Source of the DNA: Henckelia pumila | Taxonomy: Eukaryota > Streptophyta > Magnoliopsida > Lamiales > Gesneriaceae | NCBI RefSeq assembly: GCF_033568475.1 | Contig: NC_133120.1 | Coordinates: 174,437,991 to 174,501,990, forward strand | Direction: 5' to 3' | Length of the DNA: 64,000 bases | The notes under the pieces: generated by a model | Seen by the model: only the letters and a program-made list of their open reading frames with translations | Databases searched by the model: none | What the model was told of the DNA's origin: nothing | Position numbers and translations under genes: made by a program | In this document: one piece after another, positions 37,313 to 47,827 of the stretch | How the letters are laid out: each line of letters begins with the position of its first letter | Numbering within the stretch: the first letter of the stretch is position 1

Positions 37313-39152
37313 TGTTGGAGAACGACGATCAGATCAATCAGAATTGATACCCGGTGCAGCGGAAGTTTAAAAATTTTATATGGAACGATTCCATAATGGG
37401 TATCAAGACTTTACGATTAAATTGTGTGTAAAAATTAAATAACAATTATAAATTTTTACCTCCAATCTCGAATCGAGATTATAGACACCAACAGATTACT
37501 CTGCTCTTGTTGTATATCCCTGGAACTGATGGACGAACTGTTCTTCAATCAGGTCCACGAACAGAGATTTAATCCCTCTAATAGATTGCACTAGAAAATC
37601 TATCAGAAGTTTCTACGAAGAGAATTAACGAATTTGATCCGTTAAACCAGACTGTAATTCAAAATTCACAGGCTGGATTTTTCCCGAGTAGAGAGGGAAG
37701 GGGGGCGGCCACTTTGAGAGAAAATCAGCTAGGTTTTCGAAAATTGTGACCCTGTTGTTTAATTTCTGTACTGCAATAACTTATTTATAATATGGGCTGC
37801 TAACAGCTTAGGGCCCATTAGTCATAAGTTCAAGCCTGACAAGCAAAGCCCGCATGTTCAGAAATTAATATAAAATTCATCGTGACTCAGATTGATAAAC
37901 CAATTTCACCAATGTTCACAGAAACCATTTCTGCATCTTTTAGAGTCAAGATAAATTTTCTGAATCCGAATTCAGTGATTTCCAAAAATGCTCATCCCTA
38001 TGTCATTTTAGGAAATCTTACTCCTCTACTCTTAAATAAGAAGTCCCACTTCTTTGTTCATTAAATTTAACTCTTTAAATTTAACTATCTCAACGGGGAT
38101 TAAAAATCCATTACTCTGTGTGACCCTCAATGGTTCAGGGATACAGCTAGCCGTGGGCTCACAACTCCTTGTGACTCGGAACAACAATTTCCGACTTGCC
38201 CATCGAATCATGGTAAGAGCGCCTAGCAACATCGCCCCATGATTCCCTAGGTATCACTGATAGTGCCTACAAGAACCAATAGATTTTGGTTAGAGTACAG
38301 TACGGTCCCTTCATCCATATATCCCGATCGAATCAACAACCATTGGTAAATCGAGAGTCGTTCTAGATTCGATAACTATGCAACGCATCTTGAAGATCAA
38401 ATAGTGACATCACATGTGATACTAAGAAACCATTTCTTAAAACACATCATGTACTCTGGCCAGAGATTCGTCACACTAATATCTCCTCAGATTGCATAGG
38501 ATATCCACACTCGCAAGTATGTGGTGAATCCTTGACAACAAAGCATCGACTCCTATATGTGTTGTAACTGTACCCAATCCCGACACCTGATGACCCCAAT
38601 AGAGTCGGTAAACGAGTCAAAGTATAGTACTAGCATATAGAGTCTTAATGATGTTTCAAGTAGTAAGGACTAATGGTGTACGACCAAAACCGCAGACTTT
38701 ATCCACTCGATAAGTGATAACCACTTGGAAAGTTCGGATAGGGTAGTTCGATCATTCATCATATGAATATCCATTTGCATGCTTCGAACATCTCTATGTT
38801 CCTTACCAATGAAACGTGGTACTCTGCATCGCAAATGCTAGTCTCAAACTCGAGCGATCCTTATCCTTATTATCGGACGGCTCAATCGAATAGGAACTGT
38901 TTAGAATATACAGTGACTATAAGATGTGTTTCATGATAGTCATCCACATGTACTACCACATCTTATATACACTATAGTATATTCAAGGTCTTTATCAAAA
39001 CAACAATAATATATCACAATATAACAATATGAAGAAAGATAAAGTCATTTCCATTAATAAAAGTGTAAATTATATTAAACAAAAGATTGTTTATACAAAG
39101 AGTCATCAAAGCCCTTAGCCACAAGTTGGCTCACCGGGCACCCACTCTTTCA
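37313..39152 (-). repeat. copia2 5' LTR, type B
   Basis: 1840 bp; the minus strand begins TGAAAGAGTGGG with GGTGAGCC (type B, like 42980-44824 and 51757-53601) and ends CGTTCTCCAACA. Confidence 0.9.
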
Positions 39153-39311
39153 ATAACCTACGTGGCTCAATCAATGACCATGAATCAGCTGCCACGAAGA
39201 ACTATTTCCAAACACTTGGAATACTCAAATCGCTCTGGTTTCAACACACCCATACTTGATAAACATAAAATAGCTATTAGTAGCCTATCGACACAATCTC
39301 TCTTTATTCAC
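39153..39311. other. Unassigned scrap between copia sequences
   Basis: 159 bp without ORF or recognisable repeat. It may be a fragment of gypsy3 or of the element that carried the orphan LTR end to its right. Confidence 0.3.
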
Positions 39312-39507
39312 TATCTCATCTTACTTACACTATAGTATATTCAAGGTCTTTATCAAAACATCAATAGTATATCACAATATAACAATATGAAGAAAGACAA
39401 AGAAAATGCCATTAATGAATGTAAATTATATTAAACAAAGATTGTTTATACATAGAGTCATAAAAGCCCTTAGCCACAAGTTGGCTAACCGGGCACCCAC
39501 TCTTTCA
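39312..39507 (-). repeat. Orphan copia LTR end (first ~195 bases of an LTR)
   Basis: On the minus strand it begins TGAAAGAGTGGGTGCCCGG with type A GGTTAGCC and continues to about 39312, where similarity stops. It directly interrupts the Athila-A gag at 39508, marking a truncated copia insertion. Confidence 0.75.
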
Positions 39508-41385
39508 CTATCAATGCTAACAATTTTGAGCTAAATACTGCATTGATCAACATGGTTCAGCAGAACCAGTTTAATGGGAGTGCAACTGCTGATCCTCACC
39601 TACACCTGCGCACTTTCTTGGAGATAATTGACACGGTAAAATTTAATGGTTTTTCTGAGAATATTATACGCTTACGGTTATTTTCTTTTTCTCTCAGGGA
39701 CCAAGCCAGAAGTTGGCTACAATCACTTCCGTTGGGGAGTATCACAACATGGGAGGAGATGGCAGAAAAATTTCTTGCAAAATATTTTCCACCTGCCAAA
39801 TCCACCCAACTGAAGATTGAAATCAGTACATTCAGGCAGATTGACTCTGAACAGCTCTACGAGGCATGGGAAAGGTATAAAGATTTATTAAGACGTTGTC
39901 CTAACCATAAATTTGCAGATTGGGAGCAAATTGAGCTGTTCTATAATGGGCTGAATGCGCCTACTCGATTGTCGGTGGACTCTGCTGCTGGAGGCACCAT
40001 TTTTGCTAAGGACCCTGTACAAGCCTATGATATGTTGGAGAAAATGACAATCAATAGCTTTCAATGGCCATCTGAGCGTATGGGTGTCAAGAAGCCTGTG
40101 GGCGTGAAAAGTTTTTTACGCTAACAATAAAAATGTGTTGAATCCTCCTCCGGGATACAATGCAAATAAGGGTGAGGGTAAGCCATCTTTGGAGGATTTT
40201 GTTAGTAATTTTGTGCAGTAATCAAGCAAGAGGATGGCAAGGACTGAGACTCGCCTGGATAGCTTAGAGACGCACGTGGCCAACATGGGTGTTGTGCTTC
40301 AATCTATGGAGACTAGCATTGGGCAGCTGGCGAATGCCTTGAAAGATAATAACAGAGGTCAGTTCCCTAGCAACACTGAGGTAAATCCCAAGAAGCATTG
40401 TAATTCTATCACGTTGAGGAGTGTGAAGCAGGTGGATAATGAAGAAGGCAAACCTGAGAGCAAGACGTCTGAAAAAGTTGCAGTTGAAGAGAAGAAAGTC
40501 AAGGAGAAGGAGCCTAAACCTGAGTAGAAACCGATGTACAAGCCTCCTCTTCCATATCCCCAAAGGTTCAAGAAGAAGGCTTTGGATGAGCATTTCTCCA
40601 AGTTCTTGGAGATTTTCAAGAAAATTCATATCAACATCCCTTTTGCTGATGCGTTGGATCAAATGCCAAACTATGCGAAATTCATCAAGGAGGTGATGTC
40701 CAAGAAAAGGAGGCTACTAGAGAACGAGGTGGTGAACCTAACTGAAGAATGCAGTGCCGTGCTACAAAAGAAGATGCCACAGAAGCTTAAGGATCCAGGG
40801 AGTTTTACTATTCCTTGTTCTATTGGTGGATCTCATGTTACTACTGCATTATGTGATTTAGGGGTCAGTATTAATTTAATGTCGTTATCTATTTATAGGG
40901 CCTTGGAGTTGGGTGAGATGAAATTGACCATGATCACCATGCAGTTGGCGGATAGAAGCATTACATATCCACTTGGTATTGTTGAAGATGTTTTAGTCAA
41001 AGTGGACAAATTTATATTTCCGGCGGATTTTGTGATCCTGGACATAGAAGCGGAACATGGTGCTCTATTGATTTTTGGGAGACCATTTTTGGCTACGGCG
41101 GATGCAAAAATTGAAGTGAATAAGGGTGAATTGTCGATGGGTGTGGAAGGTGAACGAGTAATTTTTTATATTTTCATGAAGGCACTCAATCCACCCATCG
41201 AAGAACTATATATGGTTGAGTATGTTGTGAAGCTAGAGGATCGACAAGGAGCTGATATTGCGGTTGAATCAAAGAAGAAAGCGCCAAGTTCACCAAAGAA
41301 AAAGACCACGAAAAAGAAATCAAAATTTAAAAGGAGGTTCGTGGAATATATTTGGCATGTGAAAGAGAAGGGAAAGACATCATAA
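39508..41385 (+). pseudogene. Athila-A gag-protease with basic C-terminal tail
   Basis: The N-terminal part aligns with Athila-B gag from INANNFEL (ARSWLQSLPLG, YEAWERYKDLLRRCPNH, VDSAAGGTIFAKDP). A deletion of about 230 bp relative to Athila-B near 40100 shifts the frame; stops lie at 40122, 40219 and 40525. From 40528 to 41385 the frame is open: FADALDQMPNYAKFIKEVM, a protease with CDLGVSINLM and LIFGRPFLATA (Athila proteases have D-L-G at the active site), then a Lys-rich tail (KKKTTKKKSKFKRR) and stop. No RT follows. The tail is not found in Athila-B and may be a nucleic-acid-binding or nuclear-targeting segment. Confidence 0.82.
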
Positions 41386-41397
41386 GATCGGTGAAAG

Positions 41398-41445
41398 TCG
41401 GGCTGACGACTTTAAACCAAGCGCTACTTGGGAGGCAACCCAAGA
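41398..41445 (+). other. Athila-A post-gag GGGAGGCAACCC module
   Basis: GTCGGGCTGACGA, TTTAAACCAAGCGCT, then TTGGGAGGCAACCCAA, which can fold as a 5-bp stem (TTGGG/CCCAA) with a six-base loop. Same order as 463-511 (minus) and 60449-60496. Confidence 0.75.
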
Positions 41446-41593
41446 TTTTCCTTTATTTTATTTAGTTTTGTTTTCATTGTATTTCAGTTTTGTTATGTAA
41501 TATTTTCTTGTTTTTTTTTTCAATTTTTTAGTCCCTAATTTCATCAATTTTTCAAAATTTTTCAGGTTTGAAAATTTCTAATTCAAAGAAGTA

Positions 41594-41853
41594 GTGCGCC
41601 CGCCCTACAGAACTTGCACGCCCGTGCTGTGTCTGTGCAGCATTCATTCAAAATATTCGAAGAAACAGTGCGCCCGCTCCACCCTGATTGAGCGCCCGCG
41701 CTGGTCTGGGCAATGAAGTGAATAATTAATTCGATGCTTGAGTGCGCCCGCCCGGACATAGTAAAGCGCCCGCGCTACGTCTGCCACACAAAAATCTGAT
41801 TATTCAAACCAACAGTGCGCCCGCCCTACCACACTCGTGCGCCCGCGCAACGT
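41594..41853 (+). promoter_or_regulatory. Alternating GCGCCCGCCC / GCGCCCGCGC boxes, Athila-A leader
   Basis: Eight boxes in four pairs. In each pair a box ending CCGCYC is followed 15-25 bases later by a box ending CCGYGC. A TATA motif (GTTTTATAAGC, 41853-41863) follows immediately. The spacing and the TATA suggest an upstream promoter cluster for ORF3; this is inference. Confidence 0.55.
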
Positions 41854-41863
41854 GTTTTATAAG
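41853..41863 (+). promoter_or_regulatory. Candidate internal TATA box of Athila-A
   Basis: GTTTTATAAGC directly after the GC-rich boxes, 535 bases before the ORF3 ATG. A consensus donor GTAAGT follows at 42151-42156. Athila-B has the same layout. Confidence 0.4.
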
Positions 41864-42974
41864 CTAGAAACAGATCGGCCCTTCCCACTTCTGCTTAAAT
41901 TTTTTTCCCTAATTTCTAAATCCCGAAACCTCCATCATTACATCTAACGATTTTTGTCTACTCCTCCTTGAATATTCTTCCTTTCTCCCTTATCTACAGT
42001 TCTTCCTTCCTATATCTCTCTCAATTACATATATTCTCTCCCCTTTTCTACCAATTTCCTCACGGCCAGTTTCTCCAGTTCACAGGGGCGCTCGGATTTT
42101 TGGTTAGCTACAGACGTGAAGTGGTTGCGTGGTTAAATATAATATCCTGTGTAAGTCTTTTTTGTTGTCATGGCTTCAAATACTTAGCGGATAATTATTG
42201 ATCGGTGGGTGTGATTGTGACGTTGAACGTGAGTTTTGGTTGCGTTTTTATTTTTGATTGTGGAGTGGTGATTATAGTTGGAGTTTGTGAATTATTGTGG
42301 TTGTGATTGGCTTTGAATATTAGTGGGAGTTTATGTGGAGGTGGTGTTGAAAATTTTTATTTTGAACTAGTGCTTGGGAAGTGTTTGATAAATGGCCCCA
42401 AAGAAAAAACAAAAATATGGGGCATCGTCTTCCTCCACTCCGGCCTACGATGATCATTGATTTTGGAATGAAAAGGCTGCTGAGACTTATCAAAAACTCT
42501 TATCTAAGAGTATGTTGGCGGAGCGTGGATTTGATATGACAAGTGTTTTTGATCCGGATCATTCGGTGTGTGCGGTTGCTCAAATTGTTTTTGCTAGGCA
42601 TTGGTTGAAGTTTGCTCAACAGCCTATGGATGCAGTCATGTCTCTTGTCAGAGAGTTTTATGCTAATATGAAATTCCGGAATGATGGGATGAGGGTTCTG
42701 GTTAGAGGCAAGTTGGTGCCTTTTGATTCACATACGATTAATACCATCTATGAGATGCCGACCATTATGCATGATGAATATGTCGAGTACTTAGCGGGAG
42801 AAGTTGATTATGATGCAATCTTGCGCTGTATTTACAAACCTGGGGCTGAGTGGAGACTGGGTCCAGAAAATCAACCGGCTATGCTGAAGAAAATTGAATT
42901 GTTGGATAATGCTAAGATTTGGTACACCTTTGTTTCTTCGAGACTGAAACCAACCGATCATGATCATGATGTGA

Positions 42975-42979
42975 CGCGC
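42975..42979. repeat. Target-site duplication of solo copia LTR (CGCGC), left
   Basis: CGCGC here and at 44825-44829 flank the solo LTR. The matching site right of copia3 (53602-53606) reads CGCAC, one change. Confidence 0.9.
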
Positions 42980-44824
42980 TGAAAGAGTGGGTGCCCGGTG
43001 AGCCAACTTGTGGCAAAGGGCTTTGATGACTCTTTGTATAAACAATCTTTTGTTTAATATAATTTACACTTTTATTAATGGCAATGACTTTATCTTTCTT
43101 CATATTGTTATATTGTGATATACTATTGTTGTTTTGATAAAGACCTTGAATATACTATAGTATATGTAAGATGTGGTAGAACATGGGGATGTCTATCATG
43201 AAACACATCTTATAGTCACTGTATATTCTAAACGGTTCTTAGTCGATTGAGTCGTCCGTTAATAAGGATAAGGATCGCTCGAGTTTGAGACTAGCATTTG
43301 CGATGCAGAGTACCACGTTTCATTGGTAGGGGACATAGAGATGTTCGAAGCATGCAAATGGATATTCATATGATGAATGATCGAACTACCCTATTCGGAC
43401 TTTCCAAGTGGTTATCACTTATCGAGTGGATAAAGTCCGCGGTTTTGGTTGTACACCATTAGTCCTTACTACTTGAAACATCATTGAGACTCTATATGCT
43501 AGTACTGTGCTTTGACTCATTTACCGACTCTATTGGGGTCATCAGGTGTCGGGATTGGGTACAGTTACAACACATATAGGAGTCGATGCTTTGTTGTCAA
43601 GGATTCACCACATACTTGCGAGTGTGGATATCCTATGCAATCTGAGGAGATATTAGTGTGACGAATCTCTGGCCAGAGTACATGATGTGTTTTAAGAAAT
43701 GGTTTCTTAGTAGCACATGCGATGTCACTATTTGATCTTCAAGATGTATTGCATAGTTATCGAATCTAGAACGACTCTCGATTTACCAATGGTTGTTGAT
43801 TCGATCGGGATATATGGATGAAGGGACCGTACTGTACGCTAACCAAAATCTATTGGTTCTTGCAGGCACTATCAGTGATACCTATGGAATCATGGGGCGA
43901 TGTTGCTAGGCGCTCTTACCATGATTCGATGGGCAAGTCGGAAATTGTTGTTCCGAGTCACAAGGAGTTGTGAGCCCACGGCTAGCTGTATCCCTGAACC
44001 ATTGAGGGTCACACAGAGTAATGGATTTTTAATCCCCGTTGAGATAGTTAAATTTAAAGAGTTAAATTTAATGAACAAAGAAGTGGGACTTCTTATTTAA
44101 GAGTAGAGGAGTAAGATTTCCTAAAATGACATAGGGGTGGGCATTTTTGGAAATCACTGAATTCGGATTCAGAAAATTTATCTTGACTCTAAAATATGCA
44201 GAAATGGTTTCTGTGAACATTGGTGAAATTGGTTTATCAATCTGAGTCACGATGAATTTTATATTAATTTCTGAACATGCGGGCTTTGCTTGTCAGGCTT
44301 GAACTTATGACTAATGGGCCCTAAGCTGTTAGCAGCCCACATTATAAATAAGTTATTGCAGTACAGAAATTACACAACAGAGGTCACAAAATATTTTTCG
44401 AAAACCCTAGCTGTGTTTTAATAAGTGGCCGCCCCCTCCCTCTCTCTGTCGGGAAAATCCAGCCTGTGAATTTTGAATTGCAGTCTGGTTTAACGGATCA
44501 AATTCGTTAATTCTCTTCGTAGAAACTTCTGATAGATTTTCTAGTGCAATCTATCAGATGGATTAAATCTCTGTTCGTGGACCTGATTGAAGAACAGTTC
44601 GTCCATCAGTTCCTGGGAGATACAACAAGAGCAGAGTAATTTGTTGGTGTCCATAATCTCGATTCGAGATTGGAGGTAAAAATTTATAATTGTTATTTAA
44701 TTTTTACACACACAATTTAATCGTAAAGTTTTGATACCCATTATGGAATCGTTCCATATAAAATTTTTAAACTTCCGCTGCACCGGGTATCAATTCTGAT
44801 TGATCTGATCGCCGTTTTCCAACA
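42980..44824 (+). repeat. Solo copia LTR, type B
   Basis: 1845 bp, TGAAAGAG...CCAACA, flanked by CGCGC on both sides with no internal region. It is the same length as the copia3 3' LTR and differs from it at few positions by eye. It formed by recombination between the two LTRs of a copia element inserted in ORF3. Confidence 0.92.
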
Positions 44825-44891
44825 CGCGCGACAGGGAAATTCTTGTTTATTGCATTTTGACGGGAAAGACCATTAATTTAGGCCAAATATG

Positions 44892-46063
44892 TGATAAGTG
44901 CATTTTGTGCACTTAATTTGTATATGGTTTTACTTGACTTTTGGAATTTATTGGTAGATATTGTGTGAAATTGTTGTTGTTTTTGTGTTTGTAGGAAGTT
45001 ATGGATTTTGATGTGTTCAAGTGGAAATAAGCTTACAAGATGGAAGTTTACAAGGAAATTCGAGAGTTGGAAAAATGAAGAAAAAAGGCTAAGTTCGAGC
45101 TAGAGGCGCGCCCGCCCTATCCTTAGGCGCGCCCGCACTGTTAATGAAGAGTTTTAGATAAAGAGTCGAGCTGGGAGCGCGCCCGCGCCGTTGAGGAATT
45201 TTGAAAAGCATGTTTTGCGAGTTGAGAGGGAGCCCGCCCTGTTTTCGGCGCGCCCGCGCCGTTGTCTGTTTGGAATTTTAGAGTCCGATTGTTTATGGAA
45301 ACTTGGGGGATATCTTTGGTATTTTTTTGGACGATTGTTAGGTCATATTTAAGGGATTTTTCGGAGTCATAGGAGGTTTCTATCAGCCACCAATACACAC
45401 AATATTCGAGAGAGCACTTTTGTGAGTTTTTTGGAGTTGAAGAACTGAAGATTGCTTGGAACGAAGACGAAGACTTTTCGACCGGACACGGAAGAAAGAC
45501 TACGGCTTTGTTTCTTTTTTTTATTTTCTTTTGATTGTTGAATTATGTTTGAGATATTAAACATTATTTGGTTTTTATTGAATTCAAGCATGAACTAAAC
45601 TTTTCTAGTCTAGAGGTTGACGTAGCTTGGTTGAGACATATTCATGAATCTTTGATTTTAATAAATTGAATTTCTATAGATTAATTGTGTTTTTAGAATT
45701 GAATGTCTTCTTAATTTATTGGCCATAAATTGAGTTGTTATATTTACTTAGAATCATCGCTCGGGAGAGGGGATTTTGAGTAGGATCAATAGGAACTACA
45801 CTGTTAATTGTTTATATAGCTCGGGAGAGTATATAGCTTTAATAGAACCTTTAAGGAACATCATTTTACACATATCACTACATCTAGATTTTTAATAGGG
45901 ATATTGAAATCGAATTGTAAGTTGATACACTCTATTTGTTGCTCGGGAGAGGGGAATAGAATAATCTAAGTGTTTTTGGTTATTAATCGAAGGAAATTCA
46001 TAAAATAGATTAATTAGGATTGAATATTGTCGAGACCAAGTGAAATCAAAACCTCTGGACTAT
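44892..46063 (+). repeat. Truncated duplicate of the Athila-B LTR
   Basis: 1172 bp matching 53669-54840 without net length change, then joined at TAT to the last 34 bp of a copia LTR. It includes the boxes (45105-45262), a TATA-like CATATTTAAGGG (45344-45355) and three GCTCGGGAGAG repeats (45759, 45819, 45941). It has no primer site or internal region of its own. Confidence 0.9.
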
Positions 46064-46097
46064 CAATTCTGATTGATCTGATCGCCGTTTTCCAACA
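46064..46097 (+). repeat. Residual 3' end of copia3 5' LTR
   Basis: CAATTCTGATTGAT...CCGTTTTCCAACA, identical to the last 34 bases of 42980-44824. The join to Athila LTR sequence has the 3-bp overlap TAT; both partners also have CTGATTGAT close by. Confidence 0.9.
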
Positions 46098-46098
46098 G

Positions 46099-46110
46099 TG
46101 GTATCAGAGC
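46099..46110 (+). other. copia3 primer-binding site, tRNA-Met
   Basis: TGGTATCAGAGC, exact, one base after the LTR scrap. Confidence 0.92.
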
Positions 46111-47827
46111 CAGGTTGCTCAGATCAAGCGATTAAATTAATCGATTGTACAAAAATTTTTAAGCCTCGGTTTTTGAAACAAAATAAATTTTTTTTTTTAA
46201 AATAAAATTTTTTCGGGCAAAAACACGGGCAGCGAGGGTCGCTGCCCGGCCCGAGCCCCTTTGGGGCGCGGGCAGCCCGGGAGCGTCCCTGGCGGCTCGC
46301 GAAAAATTAATTTTTTAATTTTAAAATTAAAATTTTAATATGTTAAAATTCTATTTTTGGTCCGATCGAAAATTGTGTTTGATTGGTCCACGAGGCGTCG
46401 GATCGAATTTTTCGAGTCCGAAAATTTTAAAATTGATTTTTGGATAAATTTGAATTTTTGGAAAATTTATAGATTTTATCCGTTAAATCAGATTTTATGA
46501 AATTAATTATTTTTGTACAATTGATGATAAGATATGATCTTATGAAAATATTGAGTAAAATATGATTTTATGTATAAAATTGGATTTTATATGTAAAATA
46601 TGATTTTATTTGATAAAAAGATAAAATATGATTTTGTATGTAAAATAAGATTTTATATATGGAATATGATTTTATCTTTTTAAATTTAATTGCCATTGCA
46701 TGTTATCCAATAAATTAATTTTGAATTAAATGTTATTGGATAAGGATGATCGATTGCCATGACCAATTTTGTAGGTGTATGTTAAGAATTTACATTTGTT
46801 TTTATTGTTGTTGGATTTATTAATGGGTCTGGTTTATGGCCCAATATGAATTGTCATATGTAATAAAAGTGGGTCTGGTTTATGGCCCGTTTCCACCCCT
46901 TAAAATGTATCCCCTACTTGTCATGGTTATTTATTGTAAATACATTAGACTTAGTGGGAGATGAAGATTTGAAGACGGAGGTGGGCCCAGCAGACAATAA
47001 AGACTGAAGAAATGTAAATTGGAAGCTCAATGTAATAGGATTGCATTGCATACCTGCATATTACCTAGGATTGGACTTAGACTCGTGATTGGCAACCACG
47101 GATCGATTAGAAATGGAATCGATCATCCTATATAATATATGATATTATAGTTGTATGCATGTTTTAGACAAAATTGTATGAATCCCGCAAGCATACAAAT
47201 TTTAAAATGATGAGACAAATTTTCAAAATTAAAATCCCTCATTTTAAATATGATTTAAAATTGATATCAAGATAAATAAAGGAAATTTAAAATTGTTTAA
47301 ATGTTCCTACCTTCCATCAACGATCAATGTATGAGATGCTACCCGCGGATACGGTCCGGCTCATATTATTGGGGGGGCCCGTTCGTCGGAAAGTTGTACA
47401 TTGGATCGACACATATTGTAAGTTGGGTGGAACTCTCATGGGATCGGCTCATATTATTGGGGGATCCACATGGCGACCGTCCATCACAACTTAATATTGA
47501 TGGGTCATCTTGACATGTCACAATAAACGGCGTCATATTATTGGGCCCTTATTGGACATGAGGTAAAAACGTGGAGGTTGCTTTGGAAGCAATTGGGCTC
47601 TACCTTTTGAAAATTATGGTTGGCTGATATTATTCGGGACCATAGTTTGTCAATTGGACTCCATGTTCTCACTAAGGAAAACAGTTTTCCGTTTTCACTA
47701 GAGGGTAGTGAAATCGTTAAAATAGTGGGAGTGAGATTCATAAAATAAATTTTGCCTATTTTATGTCTTAGTAAATTAATTAAACAATCACTGATTATTG
47801 TCTGTTTCTTTTCAGTATTTCATTAAG
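46111..47827 (+). other. copia3 5' leader
   Basis: It contains a hairpin GGGCAGCGA-GGG-TCGCTGCCC (46227-46247), an AT-rich repeat based on TAAAATATGATTTTAT (about 46556-46680), and four repeats starting TCATATTATTGGG at 47361, 47449, 47533 and 47625 (spacing 84-92). It also has an intron-like donor GTAAGT (47418-47423) and acceptor TTTCTTTTCAG ending at 47815. No gene; the ORF at 47301-47513 lies in the repeats. Confidence 0.6.

Larger units (their letters stand above)
29816..39152 (-). mobile_element. copia2: Ty1/copia element, heavily mutated, mosaic LTR
   Basis: 9337 bp, same family as copia1 and copia3. Both LTRs are 1840 bp but belong partly to different sequence types. The flanking bases TAAAC and ATAAC do not form a clean duplication, unlike copia1. 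The gag-pol has at least four nonsense codons and two frameshifts. Mismatched LTRs without a clear duplication suggest conversion or recombination between elements after insertion. Confidence 0.88.
39508..44891 (+). mobile_element. Athila-A: gag-protease + ORF3 element lacking RT/RNase H/integrase
   Basis: The 5' end is lost to the copia fragment. Order: gag-protease (39508-41385), a GGGAGGCAACCC module immediately after the stop, a leader with GC-rich boxes and TATA motif, then ORF3 (from 42392). A solo copia LTR (42980-44824) splits ORF3, and ORF3 sequence ends at 44891 where the Athila-B LTR begins. Pol between protease and the module is absent, unlike Athila-B where it occupies about 3 kb. 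It was non-autonomous before decaying further. Confidence 0.8.
42392..44891 (+). pseudogene. Athila-A ORF3 (plant transposon-protein type), interrupted
   Basis: The ATG at 42392 gives MAPKKKQK, the same start as Athila-B ORF3. TGA at 42458-42460 (codon 23) breaks it; the frame resumes to 42979 with LAERGFDMT, VREFYANMKF, VLVRGKLVPFD and WRLGPENQPAML, all matching Athila-B. The solo copia LTR then intervenes. ORF3 resumes at 44825 (ILVYCIL-like) and is cut at 44891 by the Athila-B LTR. The family resembles the putative plant transposon protein domain found as a third ORF in Athila elements. I see no signal peptide or transmembrane segment. Confidence 0.8.
42980..46063 (+). repeat. Upstream copy of 3084-bp direct repeat
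   Basis: Copia LTR + 67-bp ORF3 scrap + first 1172 bp of the Athila-B LTR. It repeats at 51757-54840 with identical length and few substitutions; the period is 8777 bp. Confidence 0.93.

Noticed and set aside
43900..44100. A 66-codon ORF conserved in every copia LTR (also 30537-30737, 38032-38232, 52677-52877), with 60-62-codon ORFs on the other strand.
   Set aside because: Conserved only because the LTRs are copies; both strands are equally open and there is no protein motif. It is absent as an ORF from the type A LTRs of copia1.
47361..47660. Evenly spaced repeats that might suggest a CRISPR array.
   Set aside because: Short, degenerate repeat word, unit similarity beyond the word, eukaryotic retrotransposon leader and no cas genes.
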